64,000 bases of DNA from Mycoplasmopsis cynos (GTDB taxonomy: Bacteria > Bacillota_I > Bacilli_A > Mycoplasmatales > Metamycoplasmataceae): contig NZ_LR214986.1 in the NCBI RefSeq assembly GCF_900660545.1, forward strand, positions 806,001-870,000, read 5' to 3'. The translations under genes and the position numbers were made by a program. Below the pieces are notes generated by a model, which saw only the letters and a list, made by a program, of their open reading frames with translations, searched no databases and was not told where the DNA came from. Of the stretch, positions 1 through 10,194 are shown piece after piece; the stretch's first letter is position 1; every line of letters starts with the position of its first letter.

Positions 1-996
1 TTTAGTTTGTTTTAATTCTTTTAATCAAGTAACCATATCAATTAACAATCTTTCTTGAATTCTAATATCGGCTCTTGCGACATCATCTGCTAAGATCCCA
101 ATTTGTCTTACACCAGCTTGAATAACTTGTAAAAATTTGTTTTTGAGGTCTTTTACTCCTTGATCATAATCATTATCTAATCTAGTTCCAAAAAATGGGT
201 GCAAGGTATAAATGTATCTTACTTTTGTTCTATTTCCCTCTCGTGCTAAAGGTTTTATTAAGTTCTCTATTTCACTTTCAGTGTATAATTCTCTTCATTT
301 ATGACTATGCTTTGGATCATCCTTTGGCGCATAAAAATAACCATTTAATTTATAATAACTTCCTCATCTCATATAGTTTAATCTATCTTGCAGGCTCCAT
401 GGATTTCCATAATATCCTTCAATCGCGCCACGAGTTTTTATATCAGCATAGTCATTGATGTTAAATTCTTCTATTTCTAATCCATTAAGTTGATTAAAAA
501 TATGTCATAATGAAGTTACTCCATAATAACTAGCATCTTCGCCAGAGGCATAAATACTAATTACATTATCTTTAGAATTTAAAACATAACTATCAATTTT
601 ATTCATTAAATTAGTGTCAGGCATTAAATTTTTACTTTTAAGATAATCATCAACAAAAGTATCTTTATTGTCTTTTAATCCAATTAATACATTTGTTTTT
701 CCTGAAATGATTTTATTAGAAATCTTATATTTAATCTTTCTTAAATTTAAAGTTTCTTCAAATCTTTCCAACACTGCGCTATCAACCCCATCTTCAACTA
801 CCAAATTAATCTCAGGTGTTATTAAAAAGTGTTTATTATAATATTCTATTGAATGAACAGATGGATAAATTTTATATTCTTTATGATTAGTTACAACTTG
901 TCTAGAGGTTGCAGGGTTATTTGAACTAAGCATCGCAACTAAACCGCTTGCACTCGCCAAACTTATTATAGCTTTTAAGGTCTTTTTAATACTCAT
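1..996 (-). CDS. GH84 beta-N-acetylglucosaminidase (hyaluronidase-like), partial at window edge
   Basis: Secreted or surface glycosidase expected to remove GlcNAc from host glycans; mycoplasma homologues are often called hyaluronidase/NagH. The start is ATG at 996 with AGGAG six bases upstream. The N-terminus is a signal-peptide-like hydrophobic stretch without a lipobox Cys. A non-catalytic N-terminal domain follows, then the GH84 signature RGAIEGYYGNPW and, near residues 304-305, the Asp-Asp catalytic pair in GILADDVA. TGA codons read as Trp keep the frame open to base 1, so the C-terminus lies outside the window. Family assignment rests on these two motifs; hyaluronan as substrate is inference only. 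Confidence 0.88.
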
Positions 997-1000
997 ATAA

Positions 1001-1424
1001 TTCTCCTAAATATTAATTTTCATACTACTAATACAAAAAAATTATAACAAGGTACCTTAATTATGTCTACTTATAGCAAAGTGTATCAATGATTTATAAA
1101 AAAATTTTTTAAACTATATTATAGTCTTAAATGTTCAAAATGTCAATTAGGTAATTGAATTATAAATTCAATAAATAACATTATTCCATAATACATAAAA
1201 GGTGATTTTGCAATGATAATTCCATATGCTTTTTAAGATAAAAAAATCAAGACTTTTGCCTTAAATTTTTCATTCTTTCTTTAAGTTTTATTAATAGATG
1301 TTAAAACAAGTTATCAAAAAAATGCTTCTTGATTTTAGTTAGAACCCTTAATTTAGCACTTAAAATTTGTGTCACTTTAAAAATATTAATTTATGCATTA
1401 TTTAAAATTTTGTATAATATATGT
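1001..1424. other. Intergenic region between GH84 and tRNA-Lys
   Basis: AT-rich divergent spacer with no convincing ORF. It should hold the GH84 promoter (minus strand) and the tRNA-Lys promoter (plus strand). A TATAAT box at 1413-1418 ends six bases before the mature tRNA start. Confidence 0.6.
1413..1418 (+). promoter_or_regulatory. -10 box of tRNA-Lys
   Basis: Perfect TATAAT immediately upstream of tRNA-Lys; no strong -35 is visible. Confidence 0.65.
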
Positions 1425-1500
1425 GCATTGTTAGCTCAGTCGGTAGAGCAGCTGGCTCTTAACCAGCGGGTCGCAGGTTCGATCCCTGTACAATGTACCA
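1425..1500 (+). tRNA. tRNA-Lys(CUU)
   Basis: Complete cloverleaf. The acceptor stem GCATTGT/ACAATGT opens with a G-U pair, the D stem is GCTC/GAGC, the anticodon loop CTCTTAA gives CUU, and CCA is encoded at 1498-1500. Confidence 0.95.
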
Positions 1501-1519
1501 TATCATTTATTGGCCAATA

Positions 1520-1543
1520 ACTACTTATTTAAGTAGTTTTTTT
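1520..1543 (+). terminator. Terminator after tRNA-Lys
   Basis: Stem ACTACTT/AAGTAGT with a 4-nt loop followed by a T run. Confidence 0.8.
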
Positions 1544-1661
1544 ATTTTCTTAGTTCTTTTAAAAATTATTCTTAACATTATTCTAAAAAAGTATTAAAAT
1601 AATTATAGATACATGACAATTATATTGTTGTGTTCTTTCTTTTTTTAGTTTGGAGGTTAGA

Positions 1662-3014
1662 TTGAATAAAAAAAATAAAGAAGACCAAAAACAATTAAGT
1701 AATGAAGAGACTATAGAAAATGAAAAGATAGAAAATGAAGGCTTCCTCACTAGTGTTTTTGGGAAAGAAAAACAAGATGAAATAGCAGACGCTTTAATGG
1801 GAAAAGATATTTTTTCAAATCGTCTTGTTAAAAAGAATACAATTTACAACAGAACCAGAATGTCGAACTTTGGTATTAAATTAAGTAAATTATATTCACA
1901 AATGTCAACATGAAAATTAGTATTAATTACTACAATTACAGCAATTTTCTTTGGAGTAATTAGTGTTTTCTTTGTCAAAAATGTCGGAATATACAATTTT
2001 GGTTTGGCTGCATTTGGTCAAGCCCTTGCAAGACTTGTTGTAGTACTTTTTAAAGAGGATCAAGTTTCGATTGCATTAAGAAATCTTATTGAACAATTCA
2101 TATTTTGAATTGCTTACATTATACTAAGCATTCCAATTTTTATTTTTGGCTACAAAAAAATTGGAAAGACTTTTAGTAACTTAACTGTTTTATTTTTAGT
2201 TGTATCATCTATTGTTTCATTCTCAATTGGTTTAATCCCTGGAGCAAATGATATTTATTTAATTGGTGATTTTTCAAATCAATCAGTTAGACAAGCATTA
2301 TCACCTTTCAAGCAAAAACTTAGTTCTATTATTCCATTATTATGAAATGATGGAGGTAATATAATTGCGCTATTTATTTATGCAATTGTTTATGGATATT
2401 TACTTGCATGAATTTTTGCAATAATACAAATAATCGGTGGTACAGCTGGTGTTACTGGGATTATTGGTGAATGATACGCTAATGAAAAGCAAAAATCATT
2501 TGGTACTATTTCTGGATATATGAATATCATAATTGTTCTTATTGGAGTTTTAGTCGGTTCATGATTGCCTGGTTCAATATTACTTTCAGAAGCCAATAAT
2601 TCAAATGCAAGTGATAGTTTAAAAGAAGTTACAAAAAATGCTTGATCTTTCGGAATTTATTTATCACCTAATTTTGTTGCAACAGTATTAACTAATGTTA
2701 TTTATATCATCGCATTAAATAAACTTTATCCTAAATTTAAGTTAGTAAGAGTTGAGATTTTCTCATTAAATAAATCTTCTGAAATCTCAACAATAATAGC
2801 ACAAGACAAAAAAATTGTTACAGGTATTACCGAATTCCATGCTCATGGTGGATATTCAAAAGAACTCTTAAATGTTGTTACAACTATAACATTGTTTAGA
2901 CAAGTAAATAGAATTATTAAAGATGTTAGAAAAATCGATCCAGATGCTTTTATTTCAGTATCAAATGTAAAAAGTATTGATGGATTTATTTATCTACCTA
3001 AAAATAAATTCTAA
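1662..3014 (+). CDS. YitT family membrane protein (DUF161 plus DUF2179)
   Basis: Predicted 450-aa polytopic membrane protein of unknown transport role. TTG at 1662 is chosen as start because GGAGG lies five bases upstream; the TTG at 1650 overlaps that ribosome site. A charged cytoplasmic N-terminus of about 85 residues precedes at least six hydrophobic segments. The C-terminal 100 residues match the soluble DUF2179 domain, including FHAHGGYSKE and a DPDAFISVSNV-like end. Several TGA codons are internal Trp. It is monocistronic and converges on the p69 gene through a shared terminator. Confidence 0.82.
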
Positions 3015-3023
3015 ATTTATGAC

Positions 3024-3055
3024 AAAAAATATTCGGATGTCCGAATATTTTTTTT
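3024..3055. terminator. Bidirectional terminator between yitT-like gene and p69
   Basis: Ten-bp stem AATATTCGGA/TCCGAATATT with a 2-nt loop, T run on the plus side and A run on the other, so it can serve both convergent genes. Confidence 0.85.
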
Positions 3056-3083
3056 GATATTCAAAAGCCGTTACTCCTAAAAA

Positions 3084-4709
3084 TTAATTTTGTGTTTTTT
3101 TTGCTTTATTGTTGAAATATTTTATGACAAAAAACGTAAGTTCTAATAAGATAAAAAATAAAAACGCTGGTAAAATTAATGGAAAAATTCGATCATAAGT
3201 ATTTTGATCCTGATACTCTGAAAGTTTTTTACTAAGTACTATTGTAGCAAAAATTCCATAAGAAATTCCATTTCTAAAAGTATTTTCAAATTCAAACAAA
3301 ATTAGTCCCATCACATCCCTTCAAGCATTAGGCAATATTTTCTTACAATAAATGCTTCATGTATTGTATCCAAGTGTTAAATAAAATGAAATTTCTGATT
3401 CAGAATAAGAATTAATTTTAGTACAAAAATGCTTTGCTAAAGATCTAAAAGCCACAATTGATAAAACAATTGTTATTGATGTAACTGAATTTAAAAATGT
3501 ATTAAATAAAATAAATCAAACAAGAACTGGTACCGTCTTAATAATAATCAATAAAGATTTAAATATGGCCGCTATATATGATTTTAGGACTTTTTCACTC
3601 ATAAAAAATGCATAAATAATGCTAAATATAAAAGCGAAGTATAAACCAACATATGTTTTCATAAATATCAAAACATAATCATAATAATAAATTGGGTTTT
3701 CACTAATATCACTAAAATCGAATATAAAAAAAGTTTTAAGATAATTAGTTAATATTTTTCAATCAACAGAAGCAGAAAAAATATCAACAAAACTTCAATT
3801 ATAAATAATAGCTACTAAAAAAATAATCACACATAAGATAATTTTATTTCGGTTGTATCTTGCTGTTTTATAATATTCATTATTCCTTGTTTTTTTAAAA
3901 ACAAAATCTTTTAAATATTTATTGTATATATAAATCAAAAATTCTAAAATAAAAACAACTAAAAAAATGTAAAATAAACTAATTCCTAAATATTGAAAAT
4001 CATTCTTATTGTTTTCGATGAAAAATCCGATACCAATTATTCCTATTGAACCAAGAATTGTGCTTCATCTAACATTTGATTCATAAGCTAAAAAAGAATT
4101 TGTAACATATCTAGATTTATTAAGTAAATAAATATTTTTATAAAAACTTAAAAATTTCGATCTTCCTATTTTTATTTCTTGCCAATATATTTTAGTATCA
4201 GAACTTTCAATTATCTCAATAAAATACTTATGCATTCATAATCAAGTACTTCAGAAGAAAATCATTCAAGCAGCTAAAATACTAGAAAATGCACTTTGAA
4301 ATAAAAGAATTATGATTAAGACTGGAAAAGATCGAAGAAAAACAACACTAAACTTGATACAAATAGCAATTGCTCTTTTATTTTTAAGATTAGAAGCCGC
4401 GTTATATGAAGTTATAATAGCTAAAATTAGACCGGTTATTGTTCCGCCAGTAACTGTTTTTAGTGTAATTCATAAATATTTAAAATTAATGATCCATAAA
4501 GATTGATTTGGTAAATCCGGATGATGCGAATTAAAATAAAACAACAAACCAATGTATCTAAAAAATCTCTTTAATCCGCTTGAGTATACACTAGTAAAGA
4601 AATTAAGTTGATACATAAAGAAAATTAATAAGATTAATGAAATAGAAATAAAAATAAACTTCTTTCGATTCTTGTTTTTAATTTTTTTAAAATATATTAA
4701 TTTATTCAT
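3084..4709 (-). CDS. p69: p69-type ABC transporter permease (PhnE-like, duplicated)
   Basis: Membrane permease of the mycoplasma p37/p29/p69 high-affinity uptake system, here predicted to import thiamine pyrophosphate or thiamine. It is 541 aa once TGA is read as Trp. The protein looks like two PhnE-type permease halves in tandem: a first set of hydrophobic segments over residues 1-250, and a second set ending with SITIVLSIVAFRSLAKHF and the EAA-like region NAWRDVMGLILFEFE. The start ATG overlaps the last 8 bases of the p29 ATPase gene, implying translational coupling. Assignment combines gene order and sequence; substrate is inferred from p37 and the leader RNA. Confidence 0.85.
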
Positions 4710-5427
4710 GATAATATTTTGTTAAATTGTCCATATTAAATTCATCATTTGGTATTTCTATAATTGATTTCTGTTCTTTATTAATGGTAAAAATATGATC
4801 GAACTCGCTAGCATTATTAAGATCATGTATAGCGACAAAAATTAATGACTTACTCTTGTATTTTTGAAAAAAATCAAAAACTTTTTTGGAATTTAAAATA
4901 TCTAAATTACTAGTTGGTTCATCAGCTAAGATTATTTTCGGTTCATTAAAAAACATTTGTACTATGCTTAAACGTTGTTTTTGTCCTGATGATAAATTAG
5001 CTATTTTCTCAAAAGCTAGTTCTTCAACATTAAAATATTTTAATAAATCAAAAAGATAATTTTTCTGACTTTTAGTAAGAATTTTGAATAATTGATAAAA
5101 AATGTTTTTATATTTCCTAAAACCTAATAATATATTTTGAAAAAAATCTAATTCTTCGAGAAAATTATTATCAGGTCTAAGATAAAAAATTGATGATTTA
5201 TATAACTTTTTCTCTTTTTTTGACATCATTTTAACATCTTTATGATCTTTTGATATTAATGAACCTTCTAAAATGAGATCTAAATCAAAAAAAGACTTTA
5301 AAATAGTAGATTTACCTACACCACTTTTTCCGATAATTCCATTTAATTCACCAATTTTTAATGTTAGATTGACATCTTCCAAAATTATATTTTTTTCGTA
5401 ACCAATTTTTGCTTTTATAAATTTCAT
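4702..5427 (-). CDS. p29: p29-type ABC transporter ATP-binding protein
   Basis: Cytoplasmic ATPase energising the p37/p69 transporter; 241 aa, usual for PhnC-like subunits. Walker A is GKSGVGKST near residue 36, the ABC signature is LSSGQKQRL, Walker B is IILADEPTSNLD, and a switch His is present in VAIHDLN. It starts three bases after the p37 stop codon and overlaps p69 by 8 bases, so the three genes form one operon read from the TPP-riboswitch promoter. Confidence 0.93.
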   Translation of the reverse strand: MKFIKAKIGYEKNIILEDVNLTLKIGELNGIIGKSGVGKSTILKSFFDLDLILEGSLISKDHKDVKMMSKKEKKLYKSSIFYLRPDNNFLEELDFFQNILLGFRKYKNIFYQLFKILTKSQKNYLFDLLKYFNVEELAFEKIANLSSGQKQRLSIVQMFFNEPKIILADEPTSNLDILNSKKVFDFFQKYKSKSLIFVAIHDLNNASEFDHIFTINKEQKSIIEIPNDEFNMDNLTKYYHE

Positions 5428-5430
5428 ATT

Positions 5431-6582
5431 TTATTTATTTAAACTTTGTTTAACAACATCTCAAAATTCATTTTTAGGATCTTCAATATATCCATAACCA
5501 TTAAATCCATTTAATGGACCTCATGGATCTTTACCATTTTTAGCTAATGACTCAAACACCTCAGCTAATTTTTTTATTTCTTCCTTTGTAATTTTAGCTG
5601 AATTATATAAACCTATATTATAAGGTAAAACATCTGTAACAGTTAAAAATGTAATCTTTTGACCGCTTCTCTTTGATGAATTAATTGTATATGGATCAAA
5701 TTTTCCTGGTTTAAACCTACTATAAGCATATACACCTTCATTATCGAAGAAAATTTTAATATCTTTAAAACTTTCATCATTCATTTTTGATCATTTAGTT
5801 TCTTTAATCTTATCTTGATAGTTCTTATTTGTTGATAATTCTAATAATGAAGTAAATTTATCAGCAAATTGCTTTTTAAGCAATGCCTCTGGAAGTAAAT
5901 ATTTACTTCCTGAATCTTTTTTCCCAATTCCAAGACCATAATTTATGAATTCATTAAGATTTTTTTCATTTCATGCTTTAATAATACCATTTGTATCATT
6001 TTCATTAGCAACAATAACAATCAGACCTCTTTGGTATGGGGTTAATTCATCATTATAAAATGCCTTATAAACTCCATTTGAAAATTCGTTTTTATCATTT
6101 CATTCTGATCTAGGAAATTTTTTAAATAACTTTTCTTGTTCATTTGCTAAAACTCTTAATGGATCCTCTTCTCTTCCATTAATATATTTATCCATATTAT
6201 GATTTAATGACCCTTTGAAAGCCTTCGTTTTAGTTTGGATGCCTAAATCAATTTTGCTTAGTTCAATATCCTTCTTATTTGCATAAACTTGTCCAGCTGA
6301 TACAAAAACAAGGTCTTGACTACCTTTTAAAATATCATCCTTATTAGTTTGATATGCATCTGTATCTCCATCAAAACTAAACTTAACACTAAATTTTGAA
6401 CCTCTTTGCTTCAATAATTTATTAACATCTGCTTCGAATTCTTGTTGTTTGTTCTTATCTTTTAAAGAATTCCCTAATTTGATATTAACAATCTTAGATT
6501 CAGAGCCTTCACTAAAGCTACATGAAGCAACGATTAAAGGCGCTAAAAGCGCACTACTAAACAATAATTTTTTAAATTTCAT
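5431..6582 (-). CDS. p37: p37/Cypl substrate-binding lipoprotein, predicted TPP/thiamine binding
   Basis: Surface lipoprotein that captures substrate for the p29/p69 transporter; 383 aa, close to the approximately 400 aa of M. hyorhinis p37. The signal peptide ends in the lipobox VASC at residues 18-21. The body resembles the mycoplasma p37 family, for example the segment ITFLTVTDVLPYNIGLYNSA. The M. hyorhinis relative is known structurally to hold thiamine pyrophosphate, and the TPP aptamer directly upstream supports the same ligand here. ATG at 6580-6582 has AGGAG seven bases upstream, inside a predicted sequestering hairpin. Confidence 0.92.
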
Positions 6583-6587
6583 AAATG

Positions 6588-6619
6588 TTCTCCTTGATTT
6601 TTGGACAAAGTTAGGAGAA
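6588..6619 (-). promoter_or_regulatory. Shine-Dalgarno sequestering hairpin of p37
   Basis: On the minus strand TTCTCCT (6619-6613) is perfectly complementary to the p37 ribosome site AGGAGAA (6594-6588), with an 18-nt loop. It begins four bases after the TPP aptamer, as expected for a translational expression platform. Confidence 0.75.
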
Positions 6620-6623
6620 AAAA

Positions 6624-6706
6624 GACTCGCTACGCTAGAATTACCTAGATCAGCTACTAAGAGTATCTCTCGACCATTCTATAAATATAAAATAGTACCC
6701 CTGTCC
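6624..6706 (-). ncRNA. TPP riboswitch (THI box) controlling p37-p29-p69
   Basis: The minus strand contains the hallmark 3' half of the TPP aptamer, CTGATCTAGGTAAT then CTAGCGTAG, plus CGAGAGATACTC matching the CUGAGAnAUACCC arm, and GGGGTAC for the P2 5' side. Outer bases GGAC and GAGTC can close P1. Aptamer order and spacing match the known class. A SD-sequestering stem follows, so TPP binding probably represses translation of the transporter. Confidence 0.92.
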
Positions 6707-6714
6707 ATGACTAT

Positions 6715-6720
6715 ATTATA
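6715..6720 (-). promoter_or_regulatory. -10 box of the p37 operon
   Basis: TATAAT on the minus strand, about 9 bases upstream of the first base of the TPP aptamer, placing the likely transcription start at the aptamer's 5' edge. Confidence 0.7.
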
Positions 6721-6757
6721 ATACAAAAAGTATTTCACTACAATATTAGTTAATATT

Positions 6758-6790
6758 TAAAAAATAAAAATCTACATTTTACAATGTAGA
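6758..6790 (-). terminator. Terminator of the small membrane protein gene
   Basis: Stem TCTACATT/AATGTAGA (6771-6790) followed on the minus strand by a T-rich run; the hairpin overlaps the stop codon at 6779. Confidence 0.75.
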
Positions 6791-7138
6791 TAATGTGTTA
6801 CCAGCTATAAAAGCTACACCAATAAAAATCACAAGAATTCCAAAAAATAATGGAAAATTAAATTTTACTCTTTCTCATGATGGTATGTAAAGTCCTGTTC
6901 TTTCATAAGGCAAATGAGTTTTTTTGGGATTATCATTATAATAAGTTTGCAGTTGTCTTTCTTTAAATTCACGAAGTTTTTTAATACTTATTTTAATATA
7001 GTAAAGAAAAAATAAAAGTCCAATCACAATAAAAATAGCACCGATTATTATTAATGCAATCTTATTTCCCGGAATATTAGAAACCTTTTCGTTATAAAAA
7101 GGATTAATTTCAAAATATTTTGTTATGGTTATATTCAT
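6779..7138 (-). CDS. Hypothetical two-TM membrane protein
   Basis: 119 aa when the TGA at 6875 is read as Trp. Two hydrophobic segments are visible, about residues 26-48 (ALIIIGAIFIVIGLLFFLYY) and 93-112 (FPLFFGILVIFIGVAFIAG), joined by a basic loop rich in Lys, Arg and Tyr. I do not recognise a family; size and two TMs recall SecG, but no SecG motif is evident. The gene is single, between the p37 operon and tRNA-Gly, with its own terminator. Confidence 0.7.
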
Positions 7139-7207
7139 AATTACTATTTTACCTTAAAATTATAAAAAACAATCCAAAATTGGATTGAATCGGTCAATTT
7201 CTTGAAA

Positions 7208-7281
7208 TGGAGCGGGTGAAGGGAATCGAACCCTCATAGTCAGCTTGGAAGGCTGAAGTTCTGCCATTAAACTACACCCGC
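7208..7281 (-). tRNA. tRNA-Gly(UCC)
   Basis: Acceptor GCGGGTG/CACCCGC, anticodon loop CTTCCAA giving UCC, T loop TTCGATT, CCA encoded at 7208-7210. Confidence 0.95.
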
Positions 7282-7352
7282 ACTTTTGGAATGCTTAAAT
7301 ATTATAACACTTTTAAAATTAATAAAAATATTTTTTTATTTTTTTATTCCGC

Positions 7353-7377
7353 AAATTATAAAAGTCATATACAACTT
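7353..7377 (+). repeat. Dispersed 25-nt repeat (IS-end-like)
   Basis: AAATTATAAAAGTCATAT followed by RCAACTT; the same unit recurs at 61545-61569, and a shorter related core is found at 21281-21304 and 63331-63355. Confidence 0.6.
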
Positions 7378-7426
7378 TTAAAAATACATATAACTTATTT
7401 TATGTATCACATAATAATTATAGTTT

Positions 7427-7464
7427 CAACAACAACAACAACAAAAAAAAAAAAAAAAAAAAAA
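7427..7464 (+). repeat. CAA microsatellite running into a 22-A tract
   Basis: Several CAA units followed by 22 consecutive A in the roughly 310-base spacer between tRNA-Gly and tRNA-Trp. No adjacent gene depends obviously on it. The same spacer carries a short dispersed repeat at 7353-7377. Confidence 0.85.
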
Positions 7465-7596
7465 GCTTAAGGTCTATAATAATATATTTTAAAAAATATA
7501 CTTATAAAATAATAAATTTTTTTAATATAATAAAAATACTTCTTTTTAAATTTTCATTTAGTTCAGGTTATAGTATAATATTTTGGATTCTTAAAT

Positions 7597-7671
7597 AGGA
7601 GTATAGTTCAACGGTAGAACAACGGGCTTCAACCCCGTGTGTTGTGGGTTCGAATCCTGCTACTCCTGCCA
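7597..7671 (+). tRNA. tRNA-Trp(UCA), reads UGA
   Basis: Acceptor AGGAGTA/TACTCCT, anticodon stem ACGGG/CCCGT with loop CTTCAAC giving UCA, CCA encoded. This tRNA decodes UGA as Trp and confirms genetic code 4 for the window. Confidence 0.95.
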
Positions 7672-7673
7672 GA

Positions 7674-7722
7674 AAAAATGTTTAATAAATGATGTTTTAC
7701 CTCATATATTAAACATTTTTTT
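7674..7722 (+). terminator. Terminator after tRNA-Trp
   Basis: Long stem AAATGTTTAATA/TATTAAACATTT followed by Ts. Confidence 0.75.
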
Positions 7723-7737
7723 ATATATAATTTTATT

Positions 7738-8748
7738 ATGCAAAAAAAATATAAATTTGGTTTTATTGGAACAGGTGCTTTCGGTTCTGCGTTAGCTAAT
7801 GTTTTAACAACTAATAATCATAAAGTTATAATGTACGGAATTAATGAACAAGAAGTAAGAAATATAAATAATGGTAATAATAGAAAATATTTTGAAAATT
7901 CTGAGTTTACAAATCCTGAATTAATCTCTGCTACAATGAATTTTGAATATTTAGTTGATAATTCTGAAATTCTAATGTTAGCCTTACCGTCAATCGCAAT
8001 TAACGATACCTTAGCAACACTAAAAAAAATACGTCCAGAAAGAAAATATAACATTATAAATTTAGCAAAAAGTTTTGAAAAAAATACTAAGATGTTTTAT
8101 TCAACCTATATTAAAGAATATATGAAAGATAATTTAGAAAATATCGCCACTTTTATTGGACCATCCTTTGCAAATGAATTATTCAATAAAAAAGCAACAA
8201 TAATAAATGTTTTTGGAAATAATCCAAGATTCATTACTAGTATTCAAAAATATTTTAATAATGAATATTTTAGATTGCGCGTCGCGGATGATGCACTAGC
8301 TGCCGAATTATTTGCTTCGTTAAAAAATGTCTTAGCAATTGGGGTTGGAATACTGAGTTATTTTGATGATGCCAGAAATACAAATGCAGCATTTTTGACA
8401 ATCGGTATCAAGGAAATTCTAAAAATTTATAAAGCGTTAGCAAAAACTAAATCATATAAATCAGTTGCTGATTTTGCAACATTTGGAGACTTAATTTTAA
8501 CTTGTTCATCAACAAAGAGTAGAAATTTTTGTTATGGACTATCTATTGCTCAATACGGAATTATAGATACAGAAAAAAACTTCGAAGGTACTATAGAAGG
8601 TAAATTTACTGCAAAAATTTTAGAAGAGATATTAAAAGTTTTAAAAATTAAAACAACTATTTTTTGATTAATTATTAACATTTTAAATAACAAAATACAA
8701 CCTAATAAAATTCTCTCATTTTTAGCAAAAAGTGATGAAATAGTGTAA
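7738..8748 (+). CDS. gpsA: NAD(P)H-dependent glycerol-3-phosphate dehydrogenase
   Basis: Converts dihydroxyacetone phosphate to sn-glycerol-3-phosphate for phospholipid synthesis in the cytosol. The N-terminal Rossmann motif FGFIGTGAFGSALA is clear, as are the conserved IGPSFANE and KNVLAIGVGIL regions with the catalytic Lys. The C-terminal NRN-type motif is present as KSRNFCYG. Full length is 336 aa after a TGA Trp at 8665. No Shine-Dalgarno is visible; TATAAT at 7726-7731 ends only six bases before ATG, so the mRNA is probably leaderless. Confidence 0.92.
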
Positions 8749-8784
8749 AATATTGTCTATATTGACAAAGAAATGGAGATATAA

Positions 8785-10098
8785 ATGTTCAAACACAAAT
8801 ATGATGAAAAAAATAGCGTTGTTAGTGTAACAACAATTTACGAATATGAAGAATTTGACAAAAAATTTAATAAACTTTTAAGTCAAGCTTGCTCAAAAAT
8901 AAAAGTTCCTGGTTATAGACCTGGTAAAGCACCTAAAGAACAACTTTTAGCAAGAATTTCTCAATTTGAAATTCAAAATCAAGTACTTGATGAGTTTTTA
9001 AACTCCAAAAAATCAGATATTTTTAAATATTTACAAGATCAAGGAATTAAATTTGTACCTTATATTGATGGAGTAGATATTAAAGACTCTAAAGATAAGG
9101 ATAATAAAGATCTTGAATTAGAAGTCACTTTCGCGACTTTTCCATTATTAGAAAATGTAAAATACGATGATGTTGATGTTGAATTTAGCATCAAACAAAT
9201 ATCTAAAAGCGATCTTGAAAATGAAAAACAAGCAATTTTTAGTAAATTTAATACTCCAGAAAAAGTTGAAGATAAAAATGCAAAATCTAAATTAAATGAT
9301 ATTGTAAATATTGATTTTAAAGGTTATATCAATGACCAGCCTTTCGATGGTGGTGAAGCTGAAGGTTATAATCTAAAATTAGGTTCAAATACATTTATAC
9401 CAGGTTTTGAAGAACAACTTTTAGATAAAAAAGTAGGATACAAAGGAGAAGTAAAAGTTAAGTTCCCTGAAAATTATTTTGTTAAAGAATATGCTAACAA
9501 AGATGTTGTTTTTGATGTTAAAATTAATGAAATTTTAAGAAATAAATATCATAAAATTGATGATGAGGTTGTTAAAAAGCTAAATATTGAAAATGTTAAT
9601 AATGTAAAAGAATTTGATAAATATATGAATAGTTTAATTTGTATGAATAACTTAACAAAAGCAATCAACAATTATCTTGAAAAATTAGCTCATGAAGTTT
9701 TTAAAAAATCTAACATTTCTATTCATAAATTCTTTTTAACAGACGAAATGAAATCAATGAAATCTGATTTTGAAAAGGCATTAAATACAAATGGATTGAA
9801 AAAGCGAGATTATTTAAAATTAATTAAATCTTCTGATGAAGACTTAGAAAAGGAATTTTTTAATCAAGCACTTGAAAAAGTTGGTGCAAATCTTGTCCTT
9901 ATGAATATGAAAAATAATATTGAAGAAAACGATAAGGATTATGAAGAAAAATATATCAAAACTTTTGAAAAGCATTTTCCAAGCGAAGCACAAGAACTCT
10001 CAAAATTTATTTCTTATTTCCTTAGAATATTTGAAAAAATTGGTAAAACAAAAGTTGTTGATGAAGTGAACAATTATATTTCAAAAAATTTTAAATAA
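8785..10098 (+). CDS. tig: Trigger factor
   Basis: Ribosome-associated chaperone and peptidyl-prolyl isomerase, 437 aa. The N-terminal ribosome-binding signature is recognisable as GYRPGKAPKEQL near residue 44. The FKBP-like PPIase domain contains FKGYINDQPFDGGEAEGYNL and TFIPGFEEQLL. The helical C-terminal arms follow. ATG follows GGAG by five bases. The gene is monocistronic and ends at a hairpin with a very long T run. Confidence 0.95.
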   Translation: MFKHKYDEKNSVVSVTTIYEYEEFDKKFNKLLSQACSKIKVPGYRPGKAPKEQLLARISQFEIQNQVLDEFLNSKKSDIFKYLQDQGIKFVPYIDGVDIKDSKDKDNKDLELEVTFATFPLLENVKYDDVDVEFSIKQISKSDLENEKQAIFSKFNTPEKVEDKNAKSKLNDIVNIDFKGYINDQPFDGGEAEGYNLKLGSNTFIPGFEEQLLDKKVGYKGEVKVKFPENYFVKEYANKDVVFDVKINEILRNKYHKIDDEVVKKLNIENVNNVKEFDKYMNSLICMNNLTKAINNYLEKLAHEVFKKSNISIHKFFLTDEMKSMKSDFEKALNTNGLKKRDYLKLIKSSDEDLEKEFFNQALEKVGANLVLMNMKNNIEENDKDYEEKYIKTFEKHFPSEAQELSKFISYFLRIFEKIGKTKVVDEVNNYISKNFK

Positions 10099-10116
10099 TT
10101 ATTTATTCTATTTAAA

Positions 10117-10191
<75 letters not shown>

Positions 10192-10194
10192 ATA

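Noticed and set aside
195-458. 87-codon plus-strand ORF
   Set aside because: Antisense shadow of the GH84 gene, whose motifs are clear.
1329-1520. 63-codon ORF
   Set aside because: Overlaps tRNA-Lys and its terminator; composition reflects the tRNA.
6449-6721. 90-codon plus-strand ORF
   Set aside because: It overlies the p37 start, the SD hairpin and the TPP riboswitch on the opposite strand; no ribosome site.
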